Origin: Muribaculaceae bacterium Isolate-110 (HZI)
Lineage (GTDB): Bacteria; Bacteroidota; Bacteroidia; Bacteroidales; Muribaculaceae
NCBI GenBank assembly: GCA_003762875.1
Contig: RIBL01000001.1
Span: forward strand, 186,001-250,000
Length of the DNA: 64,000 nucleotides
Direction of reading: 5' to 3'
In this document: in pieces, positions 50,546 through 59,624 of the stretch
How the letters are laid out: each line of letters begins with the position of its first letter
Position numbering within the stretch: position 1 is the first letter of the stretch
Notes under the pieces: generated by a model
Seen by the model: only the letters and a program-made list of their open reading frames with translations
Databases searched by the model: none
Told to the model about the DNA's origin: nothing
Program-made: the position numbers and the translations under genes

Positions 50546-51403
50546 CTAAAGGAAGAGTGTAAGCGTGATGAGGTAGAAAAGTGAGGCGGGGACTACGAGC
50601 AACAGTGAGTCGATGCGGTCGAGTATACCGCCGTGGCCGGGGAGAAGATTGCCTGAGTCCTTGACGCCGAGTGTACGCTTTAGGAGCGATTCGACAAGGT
50701 CGCCCCAGGTGGCGAATATGGCTACTGTGACTCCCATGAAGCACAGCCCCGATGTCGAGATGCTTTCAAAATATGTCGGGAAGAAGTATTTCATGACGAA
50801 AGCCGATGCGACAACAAATATAATACCTCCGAAAAATCCCTCCCATGTCTTGGCCGGAGATATACGCGGAAATAGTTTGTGGCGTCCGATGAGCGAGCCT
50901 GTGACAAATGCGCCCGTGTCGCTCAGCCATATCATTATGAACATCGCCAGCAGGAGAGCTTTGCCGTCAGAAAGCGTGTAGTACATTGACACGATGCCGA
51001 GCGGCAGGGCTATGTAGAGCTGGCCCATATAGGAGTATGCGAGATTGGCAAGCGGAGAGTTTTCGTGATTGTAGAGCTGCATTACGAGCCTGATGGTGAG
51101 ATACAGGAGGTAGAGCAGGAAGAATGTGCCGCCGAGTACAGCCGTGGTATGGGGCGACAGAAGTCCGAGATTGACGCTGCCAAGCCCTACCACAAGGATG
51201 AGTGCGCCGGTCATGTCGGTGATGAGTGTAGTGATGTTCTCACCGCCCGAACCTGTGTTGCAGAGTACCGAAAACTCATTCACTGCAAGAACTGCAAAGA
51301 GCGAGAATAATGCTACAAACCACCATCCGCCCGACAGGACGGCTGCGACGATAAGGGCTACATATATTATACCTGTTATGGAACGTTTTATGAGATTTTT
51401 CAT
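50546..51403 (-). CDS. cdsA: Phosphatidate cytidylyltransferase
   Basis: This 285-residue inner-membrane enzyme makes CDP-diacylglycerol from phosphatidate and CTP. About eight hydrophobic segments are visible. The C-terminal signature is in SPAKTWEGFFGG and KDSGNLLPGHGGILDRIDSL. The length is normal. In many Bacteroidota cdsA follows ftsH; here rsfS-ftsH lies 11 kb away on the other strand, so cdsA is detached, or a second copy exists beyond the edge. A TATTTTTG element on the - strand (51436-51443) could be its promoter, just past the ddh terminator. Confidence 0.95.
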   Translation of the reverse strand: MKNLIKRSITGIIYVALIVAAVLSGGWWFVALFSLFAVLAVNEFSVLCNTGSGGENITTLITDMTGALILVVGLGSVNLGLLSPHTTAVLGGTFFLLYLLYLTIRLVMQLYNHENSPLANLAYSYMGQLYIALPLGIVSMYYTLSDGKALLLAMFIMIWLSDTGAFVTGSLIGRHKLFPRISPAKTWEGFFGGIIFVVASAFVMKYFFPTYFESISTSGLCFMGVTVAIFATWGDLVESLLKRTLGVKDSGNLLPGHGGILDRIDSLLLVVPASLFYLITLTLFL

Positions 51404-51467
51404 TTGTGTCTTTTATGCCAATAAACAATATTTCGCAAAAATAATGAAAAATTTTTATAGAATGCTA

Positions 51468-51499
51468 AAACGGACCGCTTAAATTTAGGCGGTCCGTTT
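51468..51499 (-). terminator. Terminator of ddh
   Basis: The arms around aaacggaccgc (51468-51478) and gcggtccgttt (51489-51499) form a stem of at least 11 bp, extended by A-T pairs to a tight loop at 51483-51484. On the - strand it lies 26 bp past the ddh stop and leads into tagcattctataaaaattttt, which is T-rich. Confidence 0.75.
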
Positions 51500-51525
51500 A
51501 AAATGAGTGTTTTTGGATGCGTTTT

Positions 51526-52425
51526 TTACACGAGATGTCCGATGAGGTTCTCGCGATCGCCGGGCAGGAGATCGATGACGGGGATTTCCACCATCGTGTA
51601 GGCTCCTGGAGCGAGACGCATTGATGCGCGGGCCACTCCTACGAGCAACTGGGCTGTGAGGGCGGGGTTGTTGATGCTCATGCTGAATTCAAAACGCTGG
51701 TTTTGGGTCTGTCCCGAAACGCCTTTGCGCACCATGTGTACCCCGTGACCCATATCCTTGACGGCGTCGACGCTCTCGACAGCCATCACATGAGTTTCGT
51801 CAGAGGCGAAGTAGGGGTCTTCCTTTACGGCTTTGGCCACTTCTTCGAGCGACGCACCGGGGAGAAGCTCTACATACACCATGCGGCGGTGCATGCCGTC
51901 GCCCTTGGGCATGGTCATGGAGAGGGCGTTTTTCACGCCGGGTTTTGACTTGACACACACAGTGTGGCCCATGCTCATGCCGGGGCCGAAGTTGGTGTGG
52001 GTAAGGCCTTTTGGAGCGGCTGCCTCCATGAGAGTACGCACGATAGAGTCGCTGCCCGGATCCCATCCAGCCGAGATGACGGCTACTTTGCCGGCCTTGA
52101 CTGCGGCCTCGTTGAGCGAGCGGCGCAGTGATACTATCTGTGTGTGGATGTCAAAGCTGTCGACTGTGTTTATACCCATGTCAAGATATTCGAGGGCATA
52201 TTTCTCTACTTCGCGGGTAGGGGTGCAGAGGATGGCTACATCGACCTGTCCCAGTTCGCGGATGTCGGTTACTACGGGATAGGGAGTGAGTTCGAGGGGT
52301 TTCTCACCAACGTTGCGGCGCACTACGCCGGCAATCTCCATGTCGGGGGCTTCTTCAAGGGCCTGGATTGTAAACCGGCCGATGTTGCCGTAGCCTACTA
52401 CGGCTGCGCGGATTTTCTTATTCAT
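51526..52425 (-). CDS. ddh: meso-diaminopimelate D-dehydrogenase
   Basis: This 299-residue NADPH-dependent enzyme reductively aminates L-2-amino-6-oxopimelate to meso-diaminopimelate in one step, feeding lysine and peptidoglycan synthesis. The nucleotide motif is VVGYGNIGRFTIQAL. Other family segments are VDSFDIH, SAGWDPGSDSIVR and NFGPGMSMGHTV. It is a short route typical of Bacteroidales. The ATG at 52425 starts the conserved part; the frame reaches 10 codons upstream without support. It lies between the ackA hairpin and cdsA on the same strand. Confidence 0.96.
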   Translation of the reverse strand: MNKKIRAAVVGYGNIGRFTIQALEEAPDMEIAGVVRRNVGEKPLELTPYPVVTDIRELGQVDVAILCTPTREVEKYALEYLDMGINTVDSFDIHTQIVSLRRSLNEAAVKAGKVAVISAGWDPGSDSIVRTLMEAAAPKGLTHTNFGPGMSMGHTVCVKSKPGVKNALSMTMPKGDGMHRRMVYVELLPGASLEEVAKAVKEDPYFASDETHVMAVESVDAVKDMGHGVHMVRKGVSGQTQNQRFEFSMSINNPALTAQLLVGVARASMRLAPGAYTMVEIPVIDLLPGDRENLIGHLV

Positions 52426-52472
52426 ACCTATTGAACTTATAAAATGAGCAAGCAAAATGTCATTATAAAGCC

Positions 52473-52527
52473 ATGAGGCTATAAGGTCATGGAATGATTG
52501 CGCATCCTCTTAACCTTATAGCCTCAT
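52473..52527 (-). terminator. 15-bp inverted repeat after ackA (ataaggt family)
   Basis: The arms atgaggctataaggt (52473-52487) and complement (52513-52527) are perfect over 15 bp, with a 25-nt loop. It lies 46 bp past the ackA stop. The word is close to ttataaggttatgag in the repeats at 785-894 and 20635-20796. Confidence 0.8.
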
Positions 52528-52572
52528 AATATGATAGACTTCAATTTTCTTGAGCTTGCGGAAAAATTGAAA

Positions 52573-53769
52573 TTATTTCTTTACGATTGCTTCGGTGTCA
52601 CGTGCTATCATCAGTTCCTCGTCGGTGGGGATAACCACAACCTTGACCTTGGATGCTGGGGTGGAGATTACTTTCTCCTCGCCGCGTACTTCGTTGGCCA
52701 CGGGGTCGATTTCCACGCCCATGAATGCGAGGGGCGCGCAGACGTCACGTCGGAGCGAGCACTGGTTTTCGCCGACACCGCCGGTGAAGACGATGATGTC
52801 CACGCCGCCCATCTCGGCAGCATAGGCTCCGATGTATTTGAGTATGCGCTGCTGATACATGTCGAGACCGAGTGTGGCGCGCTCGTCACCGTTGTTGACG
52901 GCTGCCTCAATCTCGCGCATGTCGCTCGAGATACCGCTGATGCCGAGCATACCGCTCTCCTTGTTGATGATTTTCTGGAGGTCGGCGGCCGAGAGGTTGT
53001 GCTTGAGCATGATGTAAACGAGGGCTCCCGGGTCGACGTCACCTACGCGTGTGCCCATCATGAGGCCTTCGGTGGGGGTGAGACCCATCGAGGTGTCGAT
53101 GCTCTTGCCGTCAACCACGGCTGTGATTGATCCGCCGTTGCCGATGTGGCAGGTGATGATTTTCTGACCCTTGGGGTCTACACCGAGAAATTCACACACG
53201 CGCTGCGATACGTAGCGGTGGCTTGTGCCGTGGAAACCGTAACGACGCACTCCGTCTTCCTTATAATATTTGTAGGGGAGGGCATACATGAACGATTTGG
53301 CGGGCATTGTCTGGTGGAATGCTGTGTCAAAGACTGCCACCTGAGGTGTGCCAGGCATAAGGGCTGTGATTGCGTCGATACCGGTCATGTTGGCGGGATT
53401 GTGGAGCGGGGCGATGTCATAGCACTGCTTGATCATGTCCTTGACCTCGTCGGTGATGAGCATGCTCTCGCTGAACTTCTCGGCACCGTGCACCACGCGG
53501 TGGCCTACGGCGTCGATTTCGTCATAGCTGCTGATGCAGCCTTCTACGGGGTCGGTGAGGAGGTTGAGGATAGCCTTTACTGAGCCGTTGTGGTCGGTCT
53601 GGCCAAGCTCGATGACTGCCTTGGAGCCGTCGGCTTTTTTGTATTTGAGAAATCCGTCGGAAAGACCGATTTTCTCAACACCACCCTCGGCGAGCACAGC
53701 GTCGGTGGCTGTGTCGATGAGTTTATATTTTACTGAACTGCTGCCGCAGTTAAGCACAAGAATTTTCAT
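52573..53769 (-). CDS. ackA: Acetate kinase
   Basis: This 398-residue ASKHA-fold kinase makes ATP from acetyl phosphate and ADP. The family signatures are the N-terminal LVLNCGSSSVKYKL and RRYGFHGTSHRYVS. Others are CHIGNGGS, TSMGLTPTEGLMMGTR and IVFTGGVGENQ. Length and start are normal. It lies 53 bp after pta on the same strand, so the two form the usual acetate operon. A hairpin follows. Confidence 0.97.
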   Translation of the reverse strand: MKILVLNCGSSSVKYKLIDTATDAVLAEGGVEKIGLSDGFLKYKKADGSKAVIELGQTDHNGSVKAILNLLTDPVEGCISSYDEIDAVGHRVVHGAEKFSESMLITDEVKDMIKQCYDIAPLHNPANMTGIDAITALMPGTPQVAVFDTAFHQTMPAKSFMYALPYKYYKEDGVRRYGFHGTSHRYVSQRVCEFLGVDPKGQKIITCHIGNGGSITAVVDGKSIDTSMGLTPTEGLMMGTRVGDVDPGALVYIMLKHNLSAADLQKIINKESGMLGISGISSDMREIEAAVNNGDERATLGLDMYQQRILKYIGAYAAEMGGVDIIVFTGGVGENQCSLRRDVCAPLAFMGVEIDPVANEVRGEEKVISTPASKVKVVVIPTDEELMIARDTEAIVKK

Positions 53770-53822
53770 GATATATGTGTGTTAAAACTTTTATATACTC
53801 TGAGTTTTTGATAAATGATTCA

Positions 53823-54839
53823 TCAATTGTCGCCCTTGAGGCCGATGGCCTGGTTGCAGGTAATGATGATAGTCTTGTAGATGTCGTCGGGCGAGCATCC
53901 GCGGGAGAGGTCGTTGACTGGAGCGGCGAGACCCTGAAGCACGGGACCTACGGCCTCAACGCCGCCGAGACGCTGCACGAGTTTGTAAGCGATGTTGCCC
54001 ACCTCAAGGTTTGGGAATACGAGCACGTTGGCACGACCGGCGATGTCGCTGTGGGGAGCCTTGCTGCTGCCTACGCTGGGCACGAGGGCGGCGTCGGCCT
54101 GGAGCTCTCCGTCGAGCGGGAGTGTGGGAGCCATTTCCTTGGCTATCTTGGTGGCTTCGATTACCTTGTCGACCTTCTCGTGCTTCGCGCTACCCTTGGT
54201 CGAGAAGCTGAGTATAGCCACGCGGGGTTCCATACCGGCGATGTCGCGTGCGGTCTGGGCTGCCGATACAGCTATCTGGGCGAGTTCGGCTGCGGTGGGG
54301 TCGGGGATTACGGCGCAGTCGGCAAAGATGAGCAGGCCGTTGGTGCCATAGGCTGAACCTTCGGGGAGCACCATGACAAATGCTCCGGACACGACGTTGA
54401 TGCCGGGCTTGGTCTTGATTACCTGGAAGGCGGCGCGGAGCACATTGCCTGTGGTGTTGAGCGCGCCGGCCACCTGGCCGTCGGCGTCACCGTTCTTGAT
54501 CATGAGGCAGCCGAGATAGAGGGGATTGGAGGCTGTCTTGCGGGCATCTTCCATGGTGATGCCTTTGCTCTTGCGGAGCTCGAAGAAGAGGGGAGCATAT
54601 TTGTCAAGCACTTTCTCATCGTTGGGGTCAATGAGGGTGGCCTTTTCGATGTTTGTGAGTTTGAGCTCATTGGCCTTTGCATTGATCTCTGCGGGGTCGC
54701 CGATGAGTATTACGTCGGCAATGCCCTCAGCAATGATGCGTGCGGCGGCTGTGAGTGTGCGCGGTTCGGTTCCTTCAGGGAGTACGATGCGTTGGCGCGA
54801 AGATTTGGCTTTCGCGGTAAGTTTTTCAAAAAGTCCCAT
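53823..54839 (-). CDS. pta: Phosphate acetyltransferase
   Basis: This 338-residue enzyme converts acetyl-CoA and phosphate to acetyl phosphate. It is the short form of Pta, lacking the N-terminal regulatory domains of the enterobacterial enzyme. Motifs include RIVLPEGTEPRTL, the DGQVAGALNTTGNVLRAA active-site stretch and FPNLEVGNIAYKL. It is the first gene of the pta-ackA operon, with a near-perfect promoter 68-99 bp upstream. Confidence 0.96.
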   Translation of the reverse strand: MGLFEKLTAKAKSSRQRIVLPEGTEPRTLTAAARIIAEGIADVILIGDPAEINAKANELKLTNIEKATLIDPNDEKVLDKYAPLFFELRKSKGITMEDARKTASNPLYLGCLMIKNGDADGQVAGALNTTGNVLRAAFQVIKTKPGINVVSGAFVMVLPEGSAYGTNGLLIFADCAVIPDPTAAELAQIAVSAAQTARDIAGMEPRVAILSFSTKGSAKHEKVDKVIEATKIAKEMAPTLPLDGELQADAALVPSVGSSKAPHSDIAGRANVLVFPNLEVGNIAYKLVQRLGGVEAVGPVLQGLAAPVNDLSRGCSPDDIYKTIIITCNQAIGLKGDN

Positions 54840-54906
54840 ACTGATTTGGCGGTATTATAATTTGGTTGTTGTTTGTTGTGTCGATAGATTAGAATCAATT
54901 ACGGGG

Positions 54907-54938
54907 CAAAGTTACAAAAGTTTTCCCCCAATGACAAA
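54907..54938 (-). promoter_or_regulatory. Promoter of pta-ackA
   Basis: On the - strand TTTG (54935-54938), a 20-nt spacer and TAACTTTG (54907-54914) match the consensus exactly. The -33 box lies inside the GH31 terminator stem (54925-54958), so termination of GH31 and initiation of pta share bases. Confidence 0.8.
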
Positions 54939-54958
54939 AAAACTTTTGCCATCGGGGG
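54925..54958 (-). terminator. Terminator of the GH31 gene
   Basis: The - strand RNA can pair cccccgatggcaaaa (54958-54944) with ttttgtcattggggg (54939-54925), a 15-bp stem with two G-U pairs and a 4-nt loop. The stem only forms fully in RNA from the - strand. It lies 26 bp past the GH31 stop and is followed by aaaacttttg. Confidence 0.7.
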
Positions 54959-54984
54959 ATTTTTACTTGTTTTTGAATACCATT

Positions 54985-57351
54985 TCAGAGCCTTATGTCA
55001 ATATCAAGATTGCCACGCATGTTGATGTCAAAGCGCAGGGTGTGTGTGGCCGTGTCATATCTCCATCCTTTGACGTTTTTGCCGCCGGCTGTCACTGATG
55101 TAGGTCGTGACATTATGCGGTGCACCACAAAAGTGAGCCGTTTGTTGTCGGCCGAACCGTCGATGTGTCCTGTTGTCGCCACCTTAATATTGATATAGGT
55201 GTCCGAGGCCTGCCCCGAGAATGTCACGAGGCGATAGTTGCCGCTCTCGAGCGATGAGGGCGAGGTGAGATCGTCTTCATATAGATTATAGGTCGACAGG
55301 CCTGATGTCGGGTAATAGTTTATGGTGTATCGGTCGGTGCGATAGTCGCCAGTGTTGTCCATCTTGTAGTCGGCCATGGGGATGAAAGAGCCGGCCCGCA
55401 CGAAGAGCGGCAACACGTTGAGCGGAGCGGGATAGATGATTGTATCGCCACCGTAGTGGATGTTGTCGGGAGCGGTGATGTCTAGCCATTCGCCGTCGGG
55501 GAAGATTACCCTGCGCTCAGTGGCACCTTGTGTCAACACCGGGGCCACAAGAATGTCGCGCCCCCACAGATATTCGTCGTTTATGTCGTCATAACGGGGG
55601 GTGCCGGGGGTATAAAAGTTGAGCGGGCGCACAAGCGGCAGACCCTGCGAAGCATTCTCGTAGGCGAGTGTGTAATTGTAAGGAAGCCAGCGGTAACGCT
55701 CCTTTATCAGAGGGAGTATGATGTCCTGTTGGTCGGGATAGCAGTATGGCTCGGCTGTGCTTTGAGAGTGGGTGCGCAGCACAGGTGAGAATGTGCCGAG
55801 CTGCAGCCAGCGAACATATAGCTCGGGGTCGTAGGGCGCGGCCGGGTCGATGGCAAATCCGCCCACGTCGTGGCTCATATATCCGAGACCGCTCAGGCCT
55901 GAGTTGAGCATGATGGTGATTTGCGGAGCAAGCCCGCCCCAAGAGCGTGACACGTCGGTAGACCATGGAAACACGCTGTAGGACTGTAGGCCCGTAGTGC
56001 CTCCGCGCATCATTGTCATGAGTCGTCGGTCAGGGAAGTCTTTTTTGAACAGGTCATATATTATGCCGCTCCAGTCGTTGCCGTAACGGTTGTGATATTG
56101 GCGTGTGGTGAGACCATTGGCATGCATACCGCTTTCGGGATGCACCTCCGGCTCGCCGAGATCGCCCCACCATCCGCCCACGCCGTCAAGAGTGAGCTGC
56201 TTGTAGCGGTCGCTCAGCCATGCGCGGGTGTCGGGATTCGCTACGTCAAACATACCTCCCTCTCCGACCCATATAGTCACTTCCTGGGGCGAGCCGGTGG
56301 TGTCGGCAAGCAGGAGGCCTTTGTCGCGAAGCGTATTGTAATTATCAGATCCACGGCCGTTGCGCAGTATATAGGGCTGTGAGATGATTACGGTATTGAC
56401 TCCGCGTCGTTTCAGTTCGGCCATCATCTTTTTGTGATCGGGCCATTGTTCCGGGTCCCATTCGAGGCGTCCCATATCCTGCTCCTTACCATACCAGTAG
56501 AGGTCAAGGACGATGCCGTCAAGAGGATAGCCTGCGCGTTTGAGAGTATCTATCACACCTATGGTCTCACGTTGTGTGCGGTAGCCGTATTTCGATGTTA
56601 TATAGCCGAGCGACCATAGCGGTGGCAAATCCTGCCGGCCGGTTATGGTGGTAAGTTTAGTCGTGAGGTCGGCCAGTGAACCGGTGGAGTTGACAAAATA
56701 ATATGACACCGGAACAGTCGACTCAGTGGTGTAGACGATTGGGTCGGACATCACCATGGAGGCGGCGGCATAGTCGTCAAACATTATGGCATATCCGTTG
56801 GAGCTGAGAAATAGCGGCATGGTGATGTTCATCTGGCGTATGCGCGGGTCTCCGGCCGTGTAGCCGTAGTTCTGTCTGTTATACATCACCAGAGTATCGC
56901 CTGCAAGGTTGAAGCTGTAGCCGCGCTCGCCCGCTCCGTAAAACGAACCGCTGCCCAGAGTGGAGAGCGATATTGACTGACGTCCGTCCGACAGCGTGCG
57001 CAGTCCGTTGTCGCTTACAGCTCTGTTGCCGCCGGCGTTGATGTCGACCGCTCCCGTGGTCGAGTCGATGCGGACGGTGACGCCTGTCGGAGTGGTGAAT
57101 ATGCGCAGCGGTCCGGCCGACGAACTGATACATTCTATATCGGCAGCTTTGGGGGCGTCGGGAAGTGTTGCCGAAGGTGTTTGTCCGTGAGCGAAGTTTT
57201 CCACGCGTATAATGTCGGGAGTGATGGTTGAGACCGTCACACAACGTCCCCGTGACGTGCTGACACTGATGGTCTCGGCTGTTGCCGGTATGGACATGAG
57301 TGTGGCCGACAGCAGCACTGACAATTGTGCTGGTATGATAAATCTTGACAT
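54985..57351 (-). CDS. GH31 family alpha-glucosidase or alpha-xylosidase
   Basis: This 788-residue secreted enzyme has a signal peptide to about residue 25 (LMSIPATAE). An N-terminal beta-sandwich follows (GAGERGYSFNLAGDT at about 137-151), then the GH31 barrel from about 240. The nucleophile is the Asp in WWGDLGEPE, and the acid/base is the Asp in FPWSTDVSRSW. The substrate-side GYMSHDVGGF and a C-terminal beta domain of DUF5110 type complete it. It removes terminal alpha-linked glucose, or xylose in some members; which one cannot be told from the sequence. It starts near a TAACTTTG element (57408-57415) and ends in a terminator before pta. Confidence 0.92.
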   Translation of the reverse strand: MSRFIIPAQLSVLLSATLMSIPATAETISVSTSRGRCVTVSTITPDIIRVENFAHGQTPSATLPDAPKAADIECISSSAGPLRIFTTPTGVTVRIDSTTGAVDINAGGNRAVSDNGLRTLSDGRQSISLSTLGSGSFYGAGERGYSFNLAGDTLVMYNRQNYGYTAGDPRIRQMNITMPLFLSSNGYAIMFDDYAAASMVMSDPIVYTTESTVPVSYYFVNSTGSLADLTTKLTTITGRQDLPPLWSLGYITSKYGYRTQRETIGVIDTLKRAGYPLDGIVLDLYWYGKEQDMGRLEWDPEQWPDHKKMMAELKRRGVNTVIISQPYILRNGRGSDNYNTLRDKGLLLADTTGSPQEVTIWVGEGGMFDVANPDTRAWLSDRYKQLTLDGVGGWWGDLGEPEVHPESGMHANGLTTRQYHNRYGNDWSGIIYDLFKKDFPDRRLMTMMRGGTTGLQSYSVFPWSTDVSRSWGGLAPQITIMLNSGLSGLGYMSHDVGGFAIDPAAPYDPELYVRWLQLGTFSPVLRTHSQSTAEPYCYPDQQDIILPLIKERYRWLPYNYTLAYENASQGLPLVRPLNFYTPGTPRYDDINDEYLWGRDILVAPVLTQGATERRVIFPDGEWLDITAPDNIHYGGDTIIYPAPLNVLPLFVRAGSFIPMADYKMDNTGDYRTDRYTINYYPTSGLSTYNLYEDDLTSPSSLESGNYRLVTFSGQASDTYINIKVATTGHIDGSADNKRLTFVVHRIMSRPTSVTAGGKNVKGWRYDTATHTLRFDINMRGNLDIDIRL

Positions 57352-57407
57352 TTAGGGAAAGAAAGAATGTAAGATGAAAAATAAAAAATACTTTTACTAA
57401 TTGGTCA

Positions 57408-57415
57408 CAAAGTTA
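57408..57415 (-). promoter_or_regulatory. TAnnTTTG element for the GH31 gene
   Basis: TAACTTTG on the - strand lies 57 bp upstream of the GH31 ATG at 57351. No TTTG was found 20 bp upstream. The 209-bp region 57352-57560 is divergent, with the ftsX promoter on the other side. Confidence 0.5.
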
Positions 57416-57511
57416 ATAAATATAATCCTGGTTATGAAATTTTTCGCCTCCAAAAATGGCCGTGCCGCGACGGTGAAAAATACGGCAAATGTTAAACTTT
57501 GGTTAAAACAC

Positions 57512-57542
57512 TTGACAAAGGGGCTGTATGGTTGTAATTTTG
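57512..57542 (+). promoter_or_regulatory. Promoter of the ftsX operon
   Basis: TTG (57512-57514), a 20-nt spacer and TAATTTTG (57535-57542) fit the consensus. The leader is only about 12 nt, supporting the ATG at 57561 and excluding the in-frame 57528 start. Confidence 0.75.
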
Positions 57543-57560
57543 TGGCGATTTTATCATAAT

Positions 57561-58439
57561 ATGCCTAAGAAGCGTTTACATCATATCCCCTTGTTCAGCA
57601 CTCGGGCCACCGCCACCGTGTCGGTCGCATTGGTGCTGGTCATACTCGGCATAGCCGCACTTGTGGGGTTGGCCACACACGGGCTGTCGCGCTCCGTAAG
57701 AGATAACATGGGTTTTGTGGTGATATTCAGTGAGAATGTCACCGCCGCCGACATTGCTCAGGTCACCGATAAGCTCAAGGCCGGGGGCGGCGTCAGAGAC
57801 ATCCAGTATTCTTCACCCGATGATATATTGGCGCGTTGGCAGAAGATGGTCGGTGAGGATGAAGACATAATGAAGCTTGCTGATGTCAATCCATTTACAT
57901 CCGAACTTGAAGTCAAGGTGACTGATACCTACGCGTCGACCGACAGCATCATGACCCTTGCAGCTCCTGTGATGCTCATGCCGCAGGTGAGCGATGTGAA
58001 GATTCACAATGAACTTATCGACAGCGTAAACTCCACTCTTCGTAGCATATCGCTGACACTTGTAGCTGTGGCCGTAGCGTTGATGATAGTCTCGTTTGTG
58101 TTGATATTCAATACTGTGCGGCTTTCGGTCTATTCACGCCGTTTCCTCATCAACACAATGCAGCTCGTCGGAGCGACGCCCGGATTTGTGAGGCGTCCCT
58201 TCATCCTCGAGAGCCTCGTCAACGGAGCTGTGGCCGGGGTGCTGGCATCGGCGATAGTAGGGGCGATGCTCGGTATGGGCATGCATATAGATGTATCGGT
58301 GTCATCGTTACTCAACTGGCCTCAGGCCATAGCCGTGATGGCCGCAATGATTGTGACCGGCATGCTTATATGTATGGTGGCTGCATTCTTTGCATGCAAC
58401 AGGTATCTCTCACTCACGTATGACGAACTATATAAATAA
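57561..58439 (+). CDS. ftsX: FtsX-like cell-division permease
   Basis: This is a 292-residue inner-membrane protein. One N-terminal membrane segment (VSVALVLVILGIAALVGLA) is followed by a periplasmic domain of about 110 residues, then three further membrane segments (LTLVAVAVALMIVSFVLIF; VNGAVAGVLASAIVGAML; VMAAMIVTGMLICMVAAFF), the standard FtsX topology. The NTMQLVGATPGFVRRPFILE motif is typical. With FtsE it controls septal peptidoglycan hydrolases; ftsE is not in the window. It is the first of a row of five same-strand genes. Confidence 0.93.
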   Translation: MPKKRLHHIPLFSTRATATVSVALVLVILGIAALVGLATHGLSRSVRDNMGFVVIFSENVTAADIAQVTDKLKAGGGVRDIQYSSPDDILARWQKMVGEDEDIMKLADVNPFTSELEVKVTDTYASTDSIMTLAAPVMLMPQVSDVKIHNELIDSVNSTLRSISLTLVAVAVALMIVSFVLIFNTVRLSVYSRRFLINTMQLVGATPGFVRRPFILESLVNGAVAGVLASAIVGAMLGMGMHIDVSVSSLLNWPQAIAVMAAMIVTGMLICMVAAFFACNRYLSLTYDELYK

Positions 58440-58508
58440 ATAATGGAGCCATTGATGACACCGCCAAGCGTGTTGTCAACGGCTCTTCCATACAAAAACA
58501 TATTGATT

Positions 58509-58787
58509 ATGGCTTATAAATCAGACCGTCGTTCCGACAAAAACGATGTGCTCGAGAAGGAAAACGACAACGAGCTGCCTCTCCTCCGTGCCAATTTCAG
58601 ACTGATGGCTGCTGCCGGAGTGATGATAGTGCTCGGCTTTCTGCTGATGGCCGGCGGTGCCACCGACTGGGGCGAGTTTAATCCCGATATATTTTCTGCC
58701 CGCCGCATAGTGGTAGGGCCGACCATTGCCTTCCTTGGGTTTATTTTCATGGGTGTGGCTATAATGTATTCACCTAAAAAGAAATAA
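58509..58787 (+). CDS. DUF3098 small membrane protein
   Basis: This 92-residue protein has two membrane segments (MAAAGVMIVLGFLLMAGG; TIAFLGFIFMGVAIMY) and a charged N-terminus (YKSDRRSDKNDVLEKEND). It matches DUF3098, found in Bacteroidota between ftsX and uppP. Its function is not known. The ATG at 58509 starts the conserved MAYKSDRR; the frame reaches back to 58443. Its stop is three bases before uppP. Confidence 0.85.
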   Translation: MAYKSDRRSDKNDVLEKENDNELPLLRANFRLMAAAGVMIVLGFLLMAGGATDWGEFNPDIFSARRIVVGPTIAFLGFIFMGVAIMYSPKKK

Positions 58788-58790
58788 GAT

Positions 58791-59609
58791 ATGGATTGGT
58801 TAGACGCGCTTATACTCGGTGTGGTGCAGGGCTTGGCTGAATATCTGCCTATAAGCAGCAGCGGACACCTGGAAATCTTTCGTGAGATACTCGGCCTGGA
58901 GCTCTCAGGCGAGGATGCTCTGGAGTTTGACGTTGCTCTTCATGTGGCCACTGTATTGAGCACTGTCGTAGTGCTTTGGCGAGAGTTTTTGCCCTTGTGC
59001 AAATCGTTCTTCACATTTGCCCGCGACGATAATTTTTATTATGTGTGTAAGATATTGCTCTCATGCATCCCTGTGGCCATAGTCGGTCTCTGCTTTAAGG
59101 ATTTTGTTGAGAGCTTTTTCGGCGGAGGCCTCACTGTGGTAGGTATCTGTCTGCTTGTGACAGCATGTCTGCTTGGTTTTGCCTACTATTTCCGCAACCC
59201 GGCCCGCGAGGCCCGCAATCATGAGCGCGGACACGACATCACATGGATGGATGCGTTTATCATCGGTTGCTCTCAGGCCATCGCCGTGCTCCCCGGTCTT
59301 AGCCGCTCGGGCACAACGATTGCCACAGGTCTGCTTCTCGGCGACAAGCGCGACAAGATAGCTCAGTTCTCATTTTTCATGGTAATCATTCCTATACTTG
59401 GCGAAGCCATGCTGAGTGTCAAGGACTTGATTGGTGGAGAAGGCATGGGTCAGAGCGTGGGCGTGCTCCCGCTGGCCATCGGTTTTATAGCCGCATTTGT
59501 AGTGGGTTGCATCGCCTGCAAATGGATGATTGACATTGTAAAGAAGGGCAAACTCGTGTGGTTCGCTCTCTACTGTCTTGCCGTCGGTATTTTGTGTATA
59601 GTCTGGTGA
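58791..59609 (+). CDS. uppP: Undecaprenyl-diphosphatase
   Basis: This 272-residue inner-membrane phosphatase recycles undecaprenyl pyrophosphate for cell-wall synthesis (also called BacA, bacitracin resistance). It carries the two signature motifs: GLAEYLPISSSGHLEI near the N-terminus and the VLPGLSRSGTTIATGLLLG loop. Seven to eight membrane segments are visible. Length is normal. It starts three bases after the DUF3098 stop and ends 15 bp before truB. Confidence 0.96.
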   Translation: MDWLDALILGVVQGLAEYLPISSSGHLEIFREILGLELSGEDALEFDVALHVATVLSTVVVLWREFLPLCKSFFTFARDDNFYYVCKILLSCIPVAIVGLCFKDFVESFFGGGLTVVGICLLVTACLLGFAYYFRNPAREARNHERGHDITWMDAFIIGCSQAIAVLPGLSRSGTTIATGLLLGDKRDKIAQFSFFMVIIPILGEAMLSVKDLIGGEGMGQSVGVLPLAIGFIAAFVVGCIACKWMIDIVKKGKLVWFALYCLAVGILCIVW

Positions 59610-59624
59610 TAGAACTCATAGCCT

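Noticed and set aside
53775-54356. Open frame of 193 codons on the + strand
   Set aside because: It is antisense to pta and begins in the ackA leader. No family pattern is seen.
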